34,638 nucleotides of DNA from assembly GCF_011250645.1 (NCBI RefSeq), contig NZ_JAANNO010000007.1:1-34638 (forward strand). The letters run 5' to 3'. The notes beneath the pieces are model-generated. The model searched no databases. It was given only the letters and a program-made list of their open reading frames with translations, and was not told the origin of the DNA. The stretch comes from Motilibacter aurantiacus. Its GTDB lineage: Bacteria > Actinomycetota > Actinomycetes > Motilibacterales > Motilibacteraceae. Every line of letters begins with the position of its first letter. Positions within the stretch are counted from its first letter, which is position 1. Below, piece after piece: positions 7,369 to 18,100 of the stretch. A program made the position numbers and the translations under genes.

Positions 7369-7851
7369 ATGAGCTTGGCAGGGGTCTCGAGCACCCTCTG
7401 GCGCGAGCGCGAGCTTCTCGAGCTCCTGCTCTTCAAGCTGGAGGAGGAGCAGCTCGTCCTGGCCTCCGGCCGCACGCGGTGGCTCTCGCGGGCCACCAAG
7501 GAGGTCGAGATGGTGCTCGAGGAGGTACGCCGCGCCGAGCTCCTGCGCGCGGTCCAGGTCGACGCCGCCGGCGTCGAGCTGGGCCTGGGCTCCGGCCCGA
7601 GCCTGCGCGAGCTGGCCGAGGCGGCCGACGAGCCGTGGAAGACCCTGCTCCTCGAGCACCGCCAGGCGTTCCTGACCGCCACCGCCGAGATCCAGGCGAT
7701 GGCCGAGGCCAACCGCGACCTGCTCACGAGCGGGTTCCGGGCGGCGCGCGAGGCCCTGCTGTCACTCGGTGACGGGGCCGAGACGTACACCGCGAGCGGC
7801 GCCCCCGCAGCCGCCGGTCGCTTCAGTCGCCTCGTCGACGAGGCGATGTGA
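7369..7851 (+). CDS. flgN: FlgN-type chaperone for hook-filament junction proteins
   Basis: A 160-residue, almost wholly helical protein rich in Glu, Leu and Ala, typical of FlgN. FlgN binds FlgK and FlgL in the cytoplasm and delivers them to the flagellar export machine. Characteristic stretches are LWRERELLELLLFKLEEEQL at the start and a second long helix near 95-135. The family has little sequence signature, so the placement directly before flgK and flgL carries much of the call. ATG 7369 is chosen because GGAGG lies 5 nt upstream; an ATG at 7345 would put that site inside the gene. It is first in the plus-strand flagellar operon. Confidence 0.82.
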   Translation: MSLAGVSSTLWRERELLELLLFKLEEEQLVLASGRTRWLSRATKEVEMVLEEVRRAELLRAVQVDAAGVELGLGSGPSLRELAEAADEPWKTLLLEHRQAFLTATAEIQAMAEANRDLLTSGFRAAREALLSLGDGAETYTASGAPAAAGRFSRLVDEAM

Positions 7852-7918
7852 CCCCAGCAGCGACATCGCGTGACAAGCGGCCGCACCCGACCCCCCGAAG
7901 GATGAGGACCTCCCCCCG

Positions 7919-9319
7919 ATGAGCAGCACGTTCAGCGGTATCAACACCGCCTACTCGGCGCTGGTCGCGCAGCGCCGCGCCCTCGAGACGACCGGCCAGA
8001 ACGTCGCCAACGTCAACACCCCGGGCTACACCCGCCAGCGCGCGAACCTCGAGGCGCAGGGCGGCCCCGCCGTGCCGGCGATGTACTCGAAGTACGACGG
8101 CGCGGGCGACGGCGTCAAGGTCGTCGGCGTCGACCGCATCACCGACACGTTCCTGCAGGCCCGCGCCCAGAACGAGGCGGCCAAGCTCGCCGCGCAGCAG
8201 TCGGTCGCCACCTCGCTCTCGCGCATCGAGGACGTCTTCCCCGAGCCGTCGGACACGGCGCTCGGGTCGAACCTCGCCGACACGTGGAACGCGTGGGCGG
8301 ACGTCGCGAACAGCCCCGGCGACGAGGCCCCGCGCAGCGCGCTCCTGCAGCAGGCGCACACGCTGACCGGCAACATCAACGCCGCGTCGAAGAACCTGTC
8401 GGACCAGTGGGAGCAGCAGCGCCAGGAGCTGTCGGTCACGGTCGACGAGGTCAACGTGGCCGCGAAGGGGATCGCCGAGCTGAACCTCGCGATCCGCCGC
8501 GACACCCAGGCCGGCGTGCCGGCCAACGAGCTCAAGGACCGGCGCGACGCGCTCGTCGACAAGCTGGCGAGCCTGGTCGGCGCGACCGGACGGCAGGGCG
8601 AGGACGGTGTCGTCGACGTCTACCTCGGCGGCACCGCGATCGTCCGCGGCTCCGACGCCGACGCGCTGCGCCTCGACGGCCCGGCGAAGCTCGGTGACGT
8701 CACGGCCTCCAGCCAGCTGCGCATCGTCCGCGCGACCGACGGCTACCCCTCCTCGGTCAGCAGCGGCAAGGCGGCCGGCGCGCTGGAGACGCTCAACTCG
8801 ACCCTGCCGGGCTACTCGCAGAAGCTCGACGCCCTGGCGTCGGGCCTCGCCTCCTCGGTCAACGCGATCTGGAGCACGGGCTACGACCTCGACGGCAACC
8901 CGGCGGCCGGCAACTTCTTCGGCAGCTCGGACGGCAACCCGGTCAAGGGCTCGAACATCACCGTGCTCGTCACCGACCCGCGCAAGGTCGCGGCGTCGGG
9001 CGACTCGGCCACGCGCCTGGACAACGCGGTCGCCAACAGCATCGCGGCGCTCGCCGGCAAGGTCGACGGCCCCGACGGCGCCTACCGCGACCTGGTCGCG
9101 AACCTGGCCGTGGAGTCCCAGACCGCGCAGACCCGGCTCACGACGCAGACCTCGGTCGCGAACAAGGCGGCCGACTCCCTCGAGGCGGTCCGCGGGGTCG
9201 ACACCGACGAGGAGATGACGAACCTGCTCGCCTACCAGCGTGGCTACGAGGCGGCGGCGCGCGTCATGAACAGCATCAACTCCATGCTCGACACGCTGAT
9301 CAACATGGTTGGACGGTAA
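7919..9319 (+). CDS. flgK: Flagellar hook-associated protein 1
   Basis: A 466-residue HAP1, the junction protein between hook and filament, exported by the flagellar type III system. The N-terminus is diagnostic: FSGINTAYSALVAQRRALET then GQNVANVNTPGYTRQR. The C-terminus has the family coiled coil ending DEEMTNLLAYQRGYEAAARV and MNSINSMLDTLINMVGR, which packs with the N-terminal helix. It is shorter than the 547-residue E. coli protein, so the central exposed domain is reduced. It follows flgN by 67 nt and precedes flgL by 6 nt. Confidence 0.96.
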   Translation: MSSTFSGINTAYSALVAQRRALETTGQNVANVNTPGYTRQRANLEAQGGPAVPAMYSKYDGAGDGVKVVGVDRITDTFLQARAQNEAAKLAAQQSVATSLSRIEDVFPEPSDTALGSNLADTWNAWADVANSPGDEAPRSALLQQAHTLTGNINAASKNLSDQWEQQRQELSVTVDEVNVAAKGIAELNLAIRRDTQAGVPANELKDRRDALVDKLASLVGATGRQGEDGVVDVYLGGTAIVRGSDADALRLDGPAKLGDVTASSQLRIVRATDGYPSSVSSGKAAGALETLNSTLPGYSQKLDALASGLASSVNAIWSTGYDLDGNPAAGNFFGSSDGNPVKGSNITVLVTDPRKVAASGDSATRLDNAVANSIAALAGKVDGPDGAYRDLVANLAVESQTAQTRLTTQTSVANKAADSLEAVRGVDTDEEMTNLLAYQRGYEAAARVMNSINSMLDTLINMVGR

Positions 9320-9325
9320 CCGGCG

Positions 9326-10216
9326 ATGACTGGCATCTCCCGCGTCACGTATCACCAGCTCGGGATCTCGTCCCTGCGCGGCGTGCAGGGCAACCTCGAC
9401 CGCATCTCGAACCTGCAGACCCAGCTGTCCACGGGCCGCTCGGTGAACCGGCCCTCGGACTCCCCGTCGGGGACCTCGGCCGCGATGTCGTTCCGCTCGG
9501 ACATCAAGGCGAACACCCAGTACGCGCGCAACGCCAACGACGGCATCGCCTGGCTCGGGAACGCCGATCAGGCACTGCAGTCCTCGCTCTCCATCACCAA
9601 CCGGGTCCGGGACCTGGCCGTGCAGGCGGCGTCGACCGGCTCGCAGGGCCAGACGGCGCGCGACGCGATCGCCACGGAGGTCCGGCAGCTGCGCGAGTCG
9701 CTGATCGAGACCGCCAACACGACGTACATCGGCCGGCCGGTCTTCGGCGGCACGACGGCGGGCGCGAAGGCGTACGAGAAGAACGGCTCGTACGTCGGCG
9801 ACACCGGCCAGGTGCTGCGCACGGTGGCCAACGGCGTGCAGGTGCGGGTGGACGGCAGCGGCCCGGAGATCTTCGGCACGGGTGACGAGCAGCTGTTCAC
9901 GATCGTCAACGACATCGCGGACCACGCGTCCGGTGACCCGGCCGCGCTGCAGGACGACCTCACCCGGCTGGACAAGGCCCTGACCAACCTGCGCAAGGGC
10001 GCGGCGGACATCGGCGCGCGCTACAACCGCGTCGAGTCGCTGAAGCAGGGTGCGGACGACCGCAAGCTCACGCTCAACAAGGGGCTCAACGAGATCGAGA
10101 GCGTGGACATCGCCGAGGCGACGGTCCAGCTCCAGCTGCAGCAGGTCGCCTACCAGGCGGCCCTGGGCACGGCCAGCAAGGTCCTCCAGCTCTCGCTGAC
10201 GGACTTCCTGCGATGA
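9326..10216 (+). CDS. flgL: Flagellar hook-associated protein 3
   Basis: A 296-residue HAP3, which caps the hook-filament junction and adapts it to flagellin. The N-terminus (RVTYHQLGISSLRGVQGNLD, then LQTQLSTGRSVNRPSDSPSG) and the C-terminal helix (ESVDIAEATVQLQLQQVAYQ) are the flagellin-like D0/D1 segments. The ATG lies 6 nt after the flgK stop, and its own TGA overlaps the fliW ATG (ATGA), so flgK, flgL and fliW are one translation-coupled unit. It is close to the usual 300-residue length. Confidence 0.96.
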   Translation: MTGISRVTYHQLGISSLRGVQGNLDRISNLQTQLSTGRSVNRPSDSPSGTSAAMSFRSDIKANTQYARNANDGIAWLGNADQALQSSLSITNRVRDLAVQAASTGSQGQTARDAIATEVRQLRESLIETANTTYIGRPVFGGTTAGAKAYEKNGSYVGDTGQVLRTVANGVQVRVDGSGPEIFGTGDEQLFTIVNDIADHASGDPAALQDDLTRLDKALTNLRKGAADIGARYNRVESLKQGADDRKLTLNKGLNEIESVDIAEATVQLQLQQVAYQAALGTASKVLQLSLTDFLR

Positions 10217-10719
10217 CGACAGCGCTCTCCGCGCGAAAGGGCTCCGGCGTGGCAGACAGCACCCTCGAGATCGTCCGGACGGGCGTAGGGCACGATGGCC
10301 GCGTGGACGCCCAGGTGACCGCTACTTCGCCCGCGCAGCAGGAGCTGCCCTCGCTCGAGTTCCCGTCCGGGCTGCCCGGCTTCCCCGAGGCCCGGCACTT
10401 CGCGCTCGTACGCCTCGACGACGCCGGCACGGCGTACTCGCTGCGCTCCCTGGAGCACGAGGAGCTGCGCTTCGTCGTCATGCCGCCCGGGCTCTTCTTC
10501 CCGGACTACGCGCCGGAGATCGACGACGAGGCCGCGACCGAGCTCGGCCTCGATGCCGCGGAGGACGCCCTGGTGCTGCTCGTCGTCACCCCCGGCGAGA
10601 CGGTGGAGCAGGCGACCGTGAACCTCATGGCCCCGGTCGTCGTCAACCTGCGCAGCCACCGGGCGACGCAGGTCGTGCTCACCGGCAGCGACCTGCCGCT
10701 GCGCGCGCCGCTCGCCTGA
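10213..10719 (+). CDS. fliW: Flagellar assembly factor FliW
   Basis: Up to 168 residues. FliW binds free flagellin, or binds and inactivates CsrA, so that flagellin synthesis follows secretion. The FliW fold begins near residue 46: LEFPSGLPGFPEARHFALV, then FVVMPPGLFFPDYAPEID and ATVNLMAPVVVNLRS. The ATG overlaps the flgL stop, but about 40 residues precede the conserved domain. GTG codons at 10249 and 10303 are possible later starts, so the true N-terminus is uncertain. csrA follows after a hairpin, reproducing the fliW-csrA pairing known in Bacillus. Confidence 0.93.
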   Translation: MTTALSARKGSGVADSTLEIVRTGVGHDGRVDAQVTATSPAQQELPSLEFPSGLPGFPEARHFALVRLDDAGTAYSLRSLEHEELRFVVMPPGLFFPDYAPEIDDEAATELGLDAAEDALVLLVVTPGETVEQATVNLMAPVVVNLRSHRATQVVLTGSDLPLRAPLA

Positions 10720-10743
10720 CCGGCACATGCCCGACACGCCGGA

Positions 10744-10765
10744 GCCCGCCCCAGCCGGGGCGGGC
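10744..10765 (+). terminator. Hairpin between fliW and csrA
   Basis: A perfect 9-bp stem (10744-10752 with 10757-10765) and an AGCC loop, followed by TTCTG, 24 nt after the fliW stop. The U-run is poor, so it may terminate only partly. csrA probably also has its own start site between here and 10834, where I see no convincing promoter. Confidence 0.65.
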
Positions 10766-10833
10766 TTCTGCGTCCTCACCGAATGCCTGACATCCTTGCC
10801 TTTCGATCTGCCCCGCGACCAGAGGAGCGTCCT

Positions 10834-11118
10834 GTGCTGGTGCTGAGCCGCCGTGCCGGTGAGAGCGTCGTCATCGGCCACGACGTCGTCGTCACCGTGC
10901 TCGAGGTGCGGGGCGACGTCGTCCGCGTGGGCATAGCCGCCCCGCGCAGCGTGCAGGTGCACCGCGAGGAGGTCTACCGCGAGCTGCGCGAGGAGAACCG
11001 CACCGCGGCGGCCGCCACCTCCGATGCGGCCGTGGCCGCGATCGCAGCGCGCATCGCCGCCCGCGGGCCGGCGGCCGACGCCCCCGCCACCGGGAACGCC
11101 GGCAACCCCACGGCCTGA
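10834..11118 (+). CDS. csrA: Carbon storage regulator CsrA
   Basis: A 94-residue CsrA, an RNA-binding dimer that represses translation of GGA-containing leaders, classically flagellin mRNA in FliW-containing bacteria. The start GTG gives the family's usual opening (V/M)LVLSRRAGESVVIG and has GAGGAG 6 nt upstream; an ATG 17 codons earlier is not needed. The beta strands end with VRVGIAAPRSVQVHREEVY, which contains the RNA-contact segment. The usual protein stops at 60-75 residues; here about 40 extra alanine- and proline-rich residues follow. The tail's role is unknown. Confidence 0.94.
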   Translation: MLVLSRRAGESVVIGHDVVVTVLEVRGDVVRVGIAAPRSVQVHREEVYRELREENRTAAAATSDAAVAAIAARIAARGPAADAPATGNAGNPTA

Positions 11119-11159
11119 CCCCCGGCGTACACCTGCGCCCGGTTGGGCAGGAGCGGGTC

Positions 11160-11384
11160 ATGGCTGACCCGCGCACCGAGAGCGAGCTCCCCGACAGCGG
11201 CATGCAGACCGGCAGCGACGCCGGCGAGCCGGGGCTGGGCTCCATCCCGCTGCCGCCGTCCGACGACGACCAGGCGGTCGCCGAGGCGCTCGCCGCCGCG
11301 GACGACGCGCCGCTGGTGGACGGGCCGCCCTCGGGCGGGGACAACGAGCCGGACCCGGACACGCCCGTCTTCCGCGAGCCCTGA
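11160..11384 (+). CDS. Small acidic protein of unknown function
   Basis: A 74-residue, strongly acidic, probably disordered protein rich in Asp, Glu, Pro and Gly, with no Cys and no hydrophobic segment. I do not recognise a family. The gene is credible because AGGAG sits 6 nt before the ATG and it runs in line with csrA, 41 nt after the csrA stop. Its closest hydrophobic patch is GLGSIPLPP near residue 25. It could be an adaptor or a lineage-specific protein. Confidence 0.6.
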   Translation: MADPRTESELPDSGMQTGSDAGEPGLGSIPLPPSDDDQAVAEALAAADDAPLVDGPPSGGDNEPDPDTPVFREP

Positions 11385-11413
11385 GCCGGCTGGTCCTGCG
11401 GCCGCGGCCCGGG

Positions 11414-12067
11414 TCACCCGTGGTCGAAGGAGGTCTCCTCCGTCAACGACAGGTGCACGTGGCCGTTGCCCTGCTCGACGTTGAGCAGGTCGATCTGCGT
11501 GGCCGCGACGCCCCAGCTGCGTGAGGCCTGCGCCGCGAGGTCCGCGGCCAGCCGGTCGAGCCCCTCGCCGGCCCGGTCGTCGCCGCGGGCCAGCTGCTCG
11601 GCGCGGACCGCCGACAGGTACAGCTCCACGCTGGTGCGCAGCGCGGTGCGGGCCACGTTGGCCTTCGACGAACCGGACGGGGCCGCCGCGAAGCGCGCCG
11701 CGAGCTGCTCGGCCACCTGCCGCCACTCCTCGAGCTGGTCGGCAGGCGTCGGGCCGGTCGAGCGCTGCGCCAGCAGGCCCTGCGCCACGGGGGTGAGCTG
11801 CCCGGCGATGTCGCCCGCGAGCAGGGTCAGCTCGTCGACCTGAGCGGCCTCACGCTGGGCCTCGGCGGCCGACAGCTCCGCGACGCGCTCCTGCACCGAC
11901 GGCTCGTCGTCGCCCCGGGACAGCGGAACGGCCACCAGGACCGCGACGAGGGCCGCGGCGACGAGGGCCGCCACGAGCCAGGCGCGGCGCGGCCCGGCCC
12001 GGTCGTCCGTGGGCGCGGCCGGTGCCTCCGGGCGCCGTGGGGCGCGGGCCGCCCGCTGTGCCGGCAT
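11414..12067 (-). CDS. Single-pass membrane protein of unknown function
   Basis: A 217-residue protein with a basic, Pro/Ala-rich cytoplasmic N-terminus (residues 1-28), one hydrophobic segment near 29-48 (AWLVAALVAAALVAVLVAV) and a helical, Ala/Glu/Gln-rich extracytoplasmic part. It ends with DLLNVEQGNGHVHLSLTEET. No catalytic motif is visible. It is convergent with the acidic-protein gene and separated from the upstream secreted-protein gene by a strong terminator, so it is probably transcribed alone. Confidence 0.7.
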   Translation of the reverse strand: MPAQRAARAPRRPEAPAAPTDDRAGPRRAWLVAALVAAALVAVLVAVPLSRGDDEPSVQERVAELSAAEAQREAAQVDELTLLAGDIAGQLTPVAQGLLAQRSTGPTPADQLEEWRQVAEQLAARFAAAPSGSSKANVARTALRTSVELYLSAVRAEQLARGDDRAGEGLDRLAADLAAQASRSWGVAATQIDLLNVEQGNGHVHLSLTEETSFDHG

Positions 12068-12090
12068 GTGGGACGTCCTTCCCGTCGAGC

Positions 12091-12129
12091 GGCCGGCCCG
12101 GCGACGCGTCGCGCGTCGCCGGGCCGGCC
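12091..12129 (-). terminator. Strong hairpin terminator after the ThuA/PQQ protein gene
   Basis: A perfect 18-bp stem with a 3-nt TCG loop (arms 12091-12108 and 12112-12129), 26 nt past the minus-strand stop at 12155. It has no U-run, like the other hairpins here, but its stability and position make it a good transcript end. Confidence 0.8.
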
Positions 12130-12154
12130 CCTGCTCACCGTGCCGAGGCCTCGG

Positions 12155-15100
12155 TCAGGAGGCGGTCTCGTCGGCTTCCATCTCCTGGTAATCGGCGATC
12201 AGCGCTTCCGCGTCGCGCCGCAGCAGCTGCCGGACCATGAGGTCGCGCAGGTCGCCCTTGACCTGGTTGTTGACCCGGTCCGCGAACTGCTGGAGATGGC
12301 TGATCACCCGCTCCTCGCTGCCCATGTCGGCGGCGAGGACGGCCTTGACGAGCCGCTCACGCAGGTTGGCGGCCGTCTTCGCGCTGATCGTGCCGTCCTC
12401 GACGAACTGCCCGATGAGCGCGTCGATGTCGGCGAGCGACGTGGTCACCGTGAACGTCACCGTGTGGGCGGTGACGTTGCCGGCGTTGTCCGTCGACGTG
12501 ACGACGAGGGTGTGCTCCCCGAGCGCGAGCTCGTGGAAGGTGACCGTCGTCCCCGACGCGATGGCCTTGCCGTCGAGGGTGGCGGTCGTCGACGCCACAC
12601 CGGACGTCGCGTCGCTCGCCGTCCACGCCACGGTGGCGCTGGTGGAGTCGCCGTAGCCGGAGCCGTGGGCCACTCCGGTCACCGCGACGGCGGGCTTGGT
12701 GGCGTCCACGGTGACGGTGGTGGAGCCCACCGCGGAGACGTTGCCCGCCTGGTCCGTGGCGCGGTACTCCACCGTGTGCGTCCCGTCGGCGCCCAGCGCC
12801 ACCGGAGCCGAGTACGTCGACCACGCCGCCGCGCCCTGCATGCGGTACTGCACCGACGCGACGCCGGAGCCGCCCTCGTTGTCGGCGCCGGTGAGGGTCA
12901 CCGACACCGGGGAGGTGTACCAGCCGTTGGCCCCGTTCGGGGCGGCGGGCGACACCGCCGCGGTCACGGTGGGCGCGGTGGAGTCGGTGACCAGCCGGAA
13001 GAAGTCGAACGCCACGGTCACCGGGGTGACCTGCTGGGGGCCGATGGCCATGAGGCCGATCTTGTCCAGCGTCCCGTCGTTCGTCACCGGCTGGCCCAGG
13101 GCGGTCCAGGTCAGGCCACCGGTCGTGCTGACCCAGCCCTGGTAGCTGCTGCCCGTCTTCGTCAGGCGCAGGTGGAACCAGCCCGACTCCGTCGACTCGG
13201 GGACGTCGACGCTCCGGTTGCCGCCGTTGCCGAACTGCGCGTTGCGCTCGGACACCAGCTCGGCCCCGAGGTTGGTCGCGGCGGTGGAGGCGTTGTTCGC
13301 GACGAGGTCGAGCTTGACGTAGTTGTCGTCGTCGCCGTACGCGAGCAGGCCGGCCAGCTGCCACTGGTGGGCCATCGTCGCGCGCAGCCGCGTCTCGATG
13401 GTCCAGTTGCCCTGGGGGGCCTTCTGCAGGATGACGTTGCGCGGGCCCTCGTTGGCGGCGCCGTTGATGTCGCCCGGCTGGGTGACGATCCGCAGCTCGC
13501 CGCCGGCGACGCTGAGGTTGCGGGCGTCGCCGCGGACGGAGGCGTTCCAGCGGCAGCCGTCGAGCGCGCTGCCGGTGAACTCGTCGGACGGCACGACCGG
13601 CCCGGTGGCGTCCGAGGACAGCCGGAACCAGTCGAACAGCGCCGTCGAGTTGGGCGTGCCGGTGTCGCCGGCAGCCATCACGCCGAGGGTGGCGTTCGCC
13701 TTGACCGGTGCGGCGCCGCTGAGCGCCGTCCAGGTCGCGCCGTCGACGGAGTACGAAGCGGTGATCTGCGAACCTGCCTTCTTCAGTCGCAGATGGACGG
13801 TGTCACCCGCGGAGATGGCGACGTTGTTCGCGTGCCACGTGCGGGTGCCGCCGGTCTCCGTCTGGAACTCCAGGAAGCGGCCGCCTGAGCCGTTGCGCGT
13901 GTAGGCCAGCTTCACGTACTCGTTGTCCGAGGCGTGGAGCATGAGCCCGGCGTGCTGCCACTCCCTGTTGTGCGCCAGCGTCAGGCGGGTGGTCGCCTCC
14001 CAGTCGCCTGCCGGGGCCGGCTGGCCCACGTAGCTGATCGGGCCGGTCGACGCCTCGTTGATGTCGCCCTGGGTCACGGGAAGCCGGAGCGAGCCGTCCG
14101 CCACCGTGACCGGGAAGCCGGTCGCCTGCCGGACGGTCGGCCACCGGGCCGCGTCCAGCGTGCTGCCGACGAACTCGTCCGAGCCCGGCGTCACGCAGCT
14201 CGGCAGCGGCGTCGGGCCCGGGTCGGGCTGCGGCGTGCCGTCGACGAGCGTGAAGCCGCTGAACTCGACCTCGCTCTTCGCCGACGCGTGGTGTGCGGTG
14301 ACGAAGAGGCCGATGTCCTGCACGGCCGCGGCCCCCGCCAGCTGCACAGGGCCGCCGATCGCCGTGAACGTCGTGCCGTCCTTGCTCCAGTAGGCCTGGT
14401 AGTTGGCACCGTCACGGGTCAGCCGCACCCACACGGGGTAGCTCGTCGAGCTCGCGCTCGAGGACGCGTCCAGCTGGCCGTTGCCGTCGGTGTCGCGCAG
14501 CCACTCGAAGCCGCCGCTGGGCCGCATGCCCAGCGCCGCGTACCCGGGCGAGGAGCCCGGTGCCGCGATGTTGTTGCGCACGATGATGCCGGCCTTGGCA
14601 CTGTTGTTCGAGTTGCCCTGGCGCTCGATCTTGACGGTGGCGGTCCACTTGTCGTCGGCCCCGGCGGGGCGGTAGGCCGCACCGTACTGGTCGACGGCCT
14701 GCCACATGTTGGTGCCGCCGGAGTTGATGATCCACCGGTCGCCGTCCGGCCGGTCGAAGGTGGCCCCGGCGTTCGTGAACGTCTCCCAGCCGGCGAACAG
14801 GTCCCCGACCTGCGCGATGACGATGCGCGACGTCGTGCTGACGCCCTTGTCGTTCGTCGCCACCGCGGTGAGCCGGTAGCGGGCCTCCTTCGGGACGTTC
14901 CACGTCACGGCGTACGGGGCGGTGGTGTCCGACCCGATCGACTGGCCGTCGACGAAGAACTCCACCTTGGTGATGGTGTTCTCGGCGTCGGTCGCGTCGG
15001 CGGTGACCTGGACCGGGCCGACCTCGAGCTCGGCTCCGGCGGCCGGGGCCGTCACGGAGACGACCGGCTTGGTGGTGGCCGAGACGCCCTTGCCGACAGC

Positions 15101-18100
15101 CTCGATGAAGTTGAGGCGCCGCTCGCCCGCGCCCGGGAAGACGACGTAGAGGGAGAACGACTGACCCGGGTCGGTGACCTGGACCGGGACGTCGACGTAG
15201 CTCGTCAGGCCACCGGTCGCGGGGACGCTCGCCCTGCCGAGGACGGGGCCGTCCGCCGCACCGCGACGCAGCTCGACCGTGCCGGCCGTGGGCGCCGCGA
15301 CGCGCAGGAGCAGCGAGTCCACGCCACGCAGGCTCACCGGGTCGTACGCCGCCCACGCGCCGTTCTGGCCGCTGATCGCCGAGCCGTGGCCCTCCACGTC
15401 CCGGGCGTCCGCGGTGGTGATCCCCGTCGCCGAGGCCGAGGAGTAGAACTCGGCCTCGCGCTGCTTCGGGAACAGCAGCGTCGTCGCCGAGCCGGTCAGT
15501 GCCGGCACACCGCCCGCGCCGCCCTTGTCGGTGTAGCGGGCGTCGAGGACGTAGAAGACGTTCATCCCCTCGCCGTGACCGCCGCCGAGGCTGGTGGTGG
15601 CGGTGCCCTTGCGCCCGGAGAGCGGCTCGGACGGGTGGGCGTGCTCGTCGTGGCCGAGAGCCGGCTGGATCACGATGTCCGCGTCGGCGATCTGCGTGTC
15701 CTCGGCGTCGGTGACCTCGACGTCCCAGCTGACCTGGTCGCCGAAGTCGAAGAACCCTCCGTTCGGCGGCAGGTTGAACGTCACCTGCGGCCGGGTGTTG
15801 CCGACCGTGATCGGGACGGTCGTCGTGCCGTCCTTGCCCTCGGGGTCGGTCACCGTGAGCCGGGCGTCGTAGACGCCGTTCGCGGTGTACGTGTGGGTGG
15901 CGGTCGGCGTGGTGGCGTCCGTGGTGCCGTTTCCGTCGAAGTCCCACGCGTACGTCAGCGCCGCGCCCTCGGGGTCCTTGCTCGCGGAGCCGTCGAACTG
16001 CACCACGAGCGGGGCGTGCCCGGAGTCCGGCGTCGCGGCCGCCTCGGCGACCGGGGAGCGCGAGCCCGAGATGTAGTCGATGCGGTGCAGTCCGGAGTTG
16101 GGGTTGTCACGGCCGTAGCCGCCGCCCCAGTCGAGGACGTAGAGGGAGCCGTCGGGGCCGAACTTCGAGTCGATCGGCGCCAGGAACTGCTCGTTCGGCA
16201 GGAACGGGTTGGCCTTCTCGATGCCCGTCTGGCCGTCCTTGAGGACGAGCGAGAACATGCGGTTGCGCGCCCAGTCGTAGAAGAAGGGCTTGCCCTCGTA
16301 GTACTGGGGGAACTTCGTGTCGGAGTCCAGCTCCGGGTCGTACTGGTAGAACGGGCCGCCCATCGGGGCGAGGCCGCCGCCCTGGTTGATCCCGCCCTGC
16401 ACGGACGAGCGCTGGTAGCCGTACCACATGGTCGCGGGCTTGGCCGCCGGCAGCTCGGTGAGACCGGTGTTCTTGACGGAGTCGTTGATCGGGGCGTTGC
16501 AGTTGAAGAACCCGCCGACCGTCACCGGGCTCGTGGTGTAGTCGACGTCGCGGAAGGGCTCGTTGTTGCCCATGCACAGCGGCCACCCGTAGAAGCCGGG
16601 CTCCTTGACCAGGTTGTACTCGGCGATGCCCGCAGGCCCCCGGTTGGCGAGGTTGTCGGTGTTGTTGTCCGGCGAGTAGTCCGCGACGCCGAGGGCGCCC
16701 GTCTTCTGGTCGATGGAGAACCGGAACGGGTTGCGGAAGCCCATCGCGTAGATCTCGGGCTTCGTCTTCGGCGTCCCCGGGGCGAACATGTTGCCCTGCG
16801 GGATGGAGTACGTGCCGTCGGGCTCGGGCTTGATGCGGAGCACCTTGCCGCGCAGGTCGTTGGTGTTCGCCGACGTGGCGCGCGCGTCGTGGAAGGTGTT
16901 CGGCCGCTCGGACAGCGGGGCGTACCCGCCGGAGGGCTCGGAGTGCGGGTTCACGTCGTCGCCGACGCCCAGGTAGAGGTTGCCCTGCGCGTCGAAGTCG
17001 AGCCCGCCGCCGGTGTGCCCCGGCTCGTCGGGCAGGCGGCTCGCCGGGACCGTCAGCAGCACCTTCTCCGTCGCCCGGTCGATCTGCGAGTTCGGGCCGA
17101 CGGTGAAGCGGGAGAGCCGGCTGAACCAGTTCGCGGGGTTGGTGTCGTCCGAGGACGCCGGGGCGTAGTAGACGTACAGGTAGCCGTTCTCGGCGAACTT
17201 CGGGTCCAGCGCGATGCCGAGCAGCCCGTCCTCACCGCCGGAGTAGACGGGGATCGTCACCGCCGTGGAGGTGGTGCGGCTCGTGGGGTTGTAGACGCGG
17301 ATCTGCCCGCGGACGAGCTCGGTGAAGAACACCCGTCCGTCGGGGGCCACGTCCATCGCGAACGGCGCGCTGGTGTTCTCGTCCAGCGCGACCTTCTCGA
17401 ACTCGCTCCAGTCGGTGCCGCCGCAGTCGCCCTCTTCGAGGCCTGCGGCCCACTTCACGCCGCCGAGGATGTGCCGGACCAGCGCCGGCTCCTGGTAGTG
17501 CGCACCGAAGTGGCCCATGCCGGTCATCCACGCGCGGCCGCCGTCGTACGGGCGGCACCAGGAGATCGGGTGGTCGTACCCCATGCGGTTGCTGCCGGGC
17601 TCGTACGTCGTCTCGTCCATGGTGGCGAGCACGTGGGCCTCGCCGCGCACGTTGGCCGAGTAGTTGTACCACTCGTCGGCGCGGTTCCAGCGCTGCGGAA
17701 GGTGCTTGGTGGAGGGGTGCACCTGGTCCTCGACCCGCACCGTCCCCGGCAGGCCCGGGCTGTTCCCGGTCGCCGCGTGACCGGGCATCAGCGCCCCGAT
17801 CATGGTGTCCCACCAGGCGTAGTTGCCGCGCATGTCGGTGGCGTTGTGGATGGCGACGATGCCGCCGCCGGCCCGCTGGTACCGCTCCAGGGCCGCCTTC
17901 TGCTCCGCGTTCCAGGGGTCACCCGACGTCTGGAACATCACGAGGGCGTCGTACTTCGCGAGCTCGGCGTCGTTGAAGACGGTGGAGTCCTCGGTGTGCA
18001 CCGAGTCGATCCCCTCGGCCTGGAAGGCCGCCTGGAGCACGGGCGTGCCCTGGACGATGGCCTCCGTGTGCCGGAACTGGGTCGTCTTGGTGAAGATGAG

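Noticed and set aside
7114-7659. Longer FliA frame starting at 7659
   Set aside because: It overlaps flgN on the other strand and adds no sigma domain; ATG 7113 lies directly before region 2.
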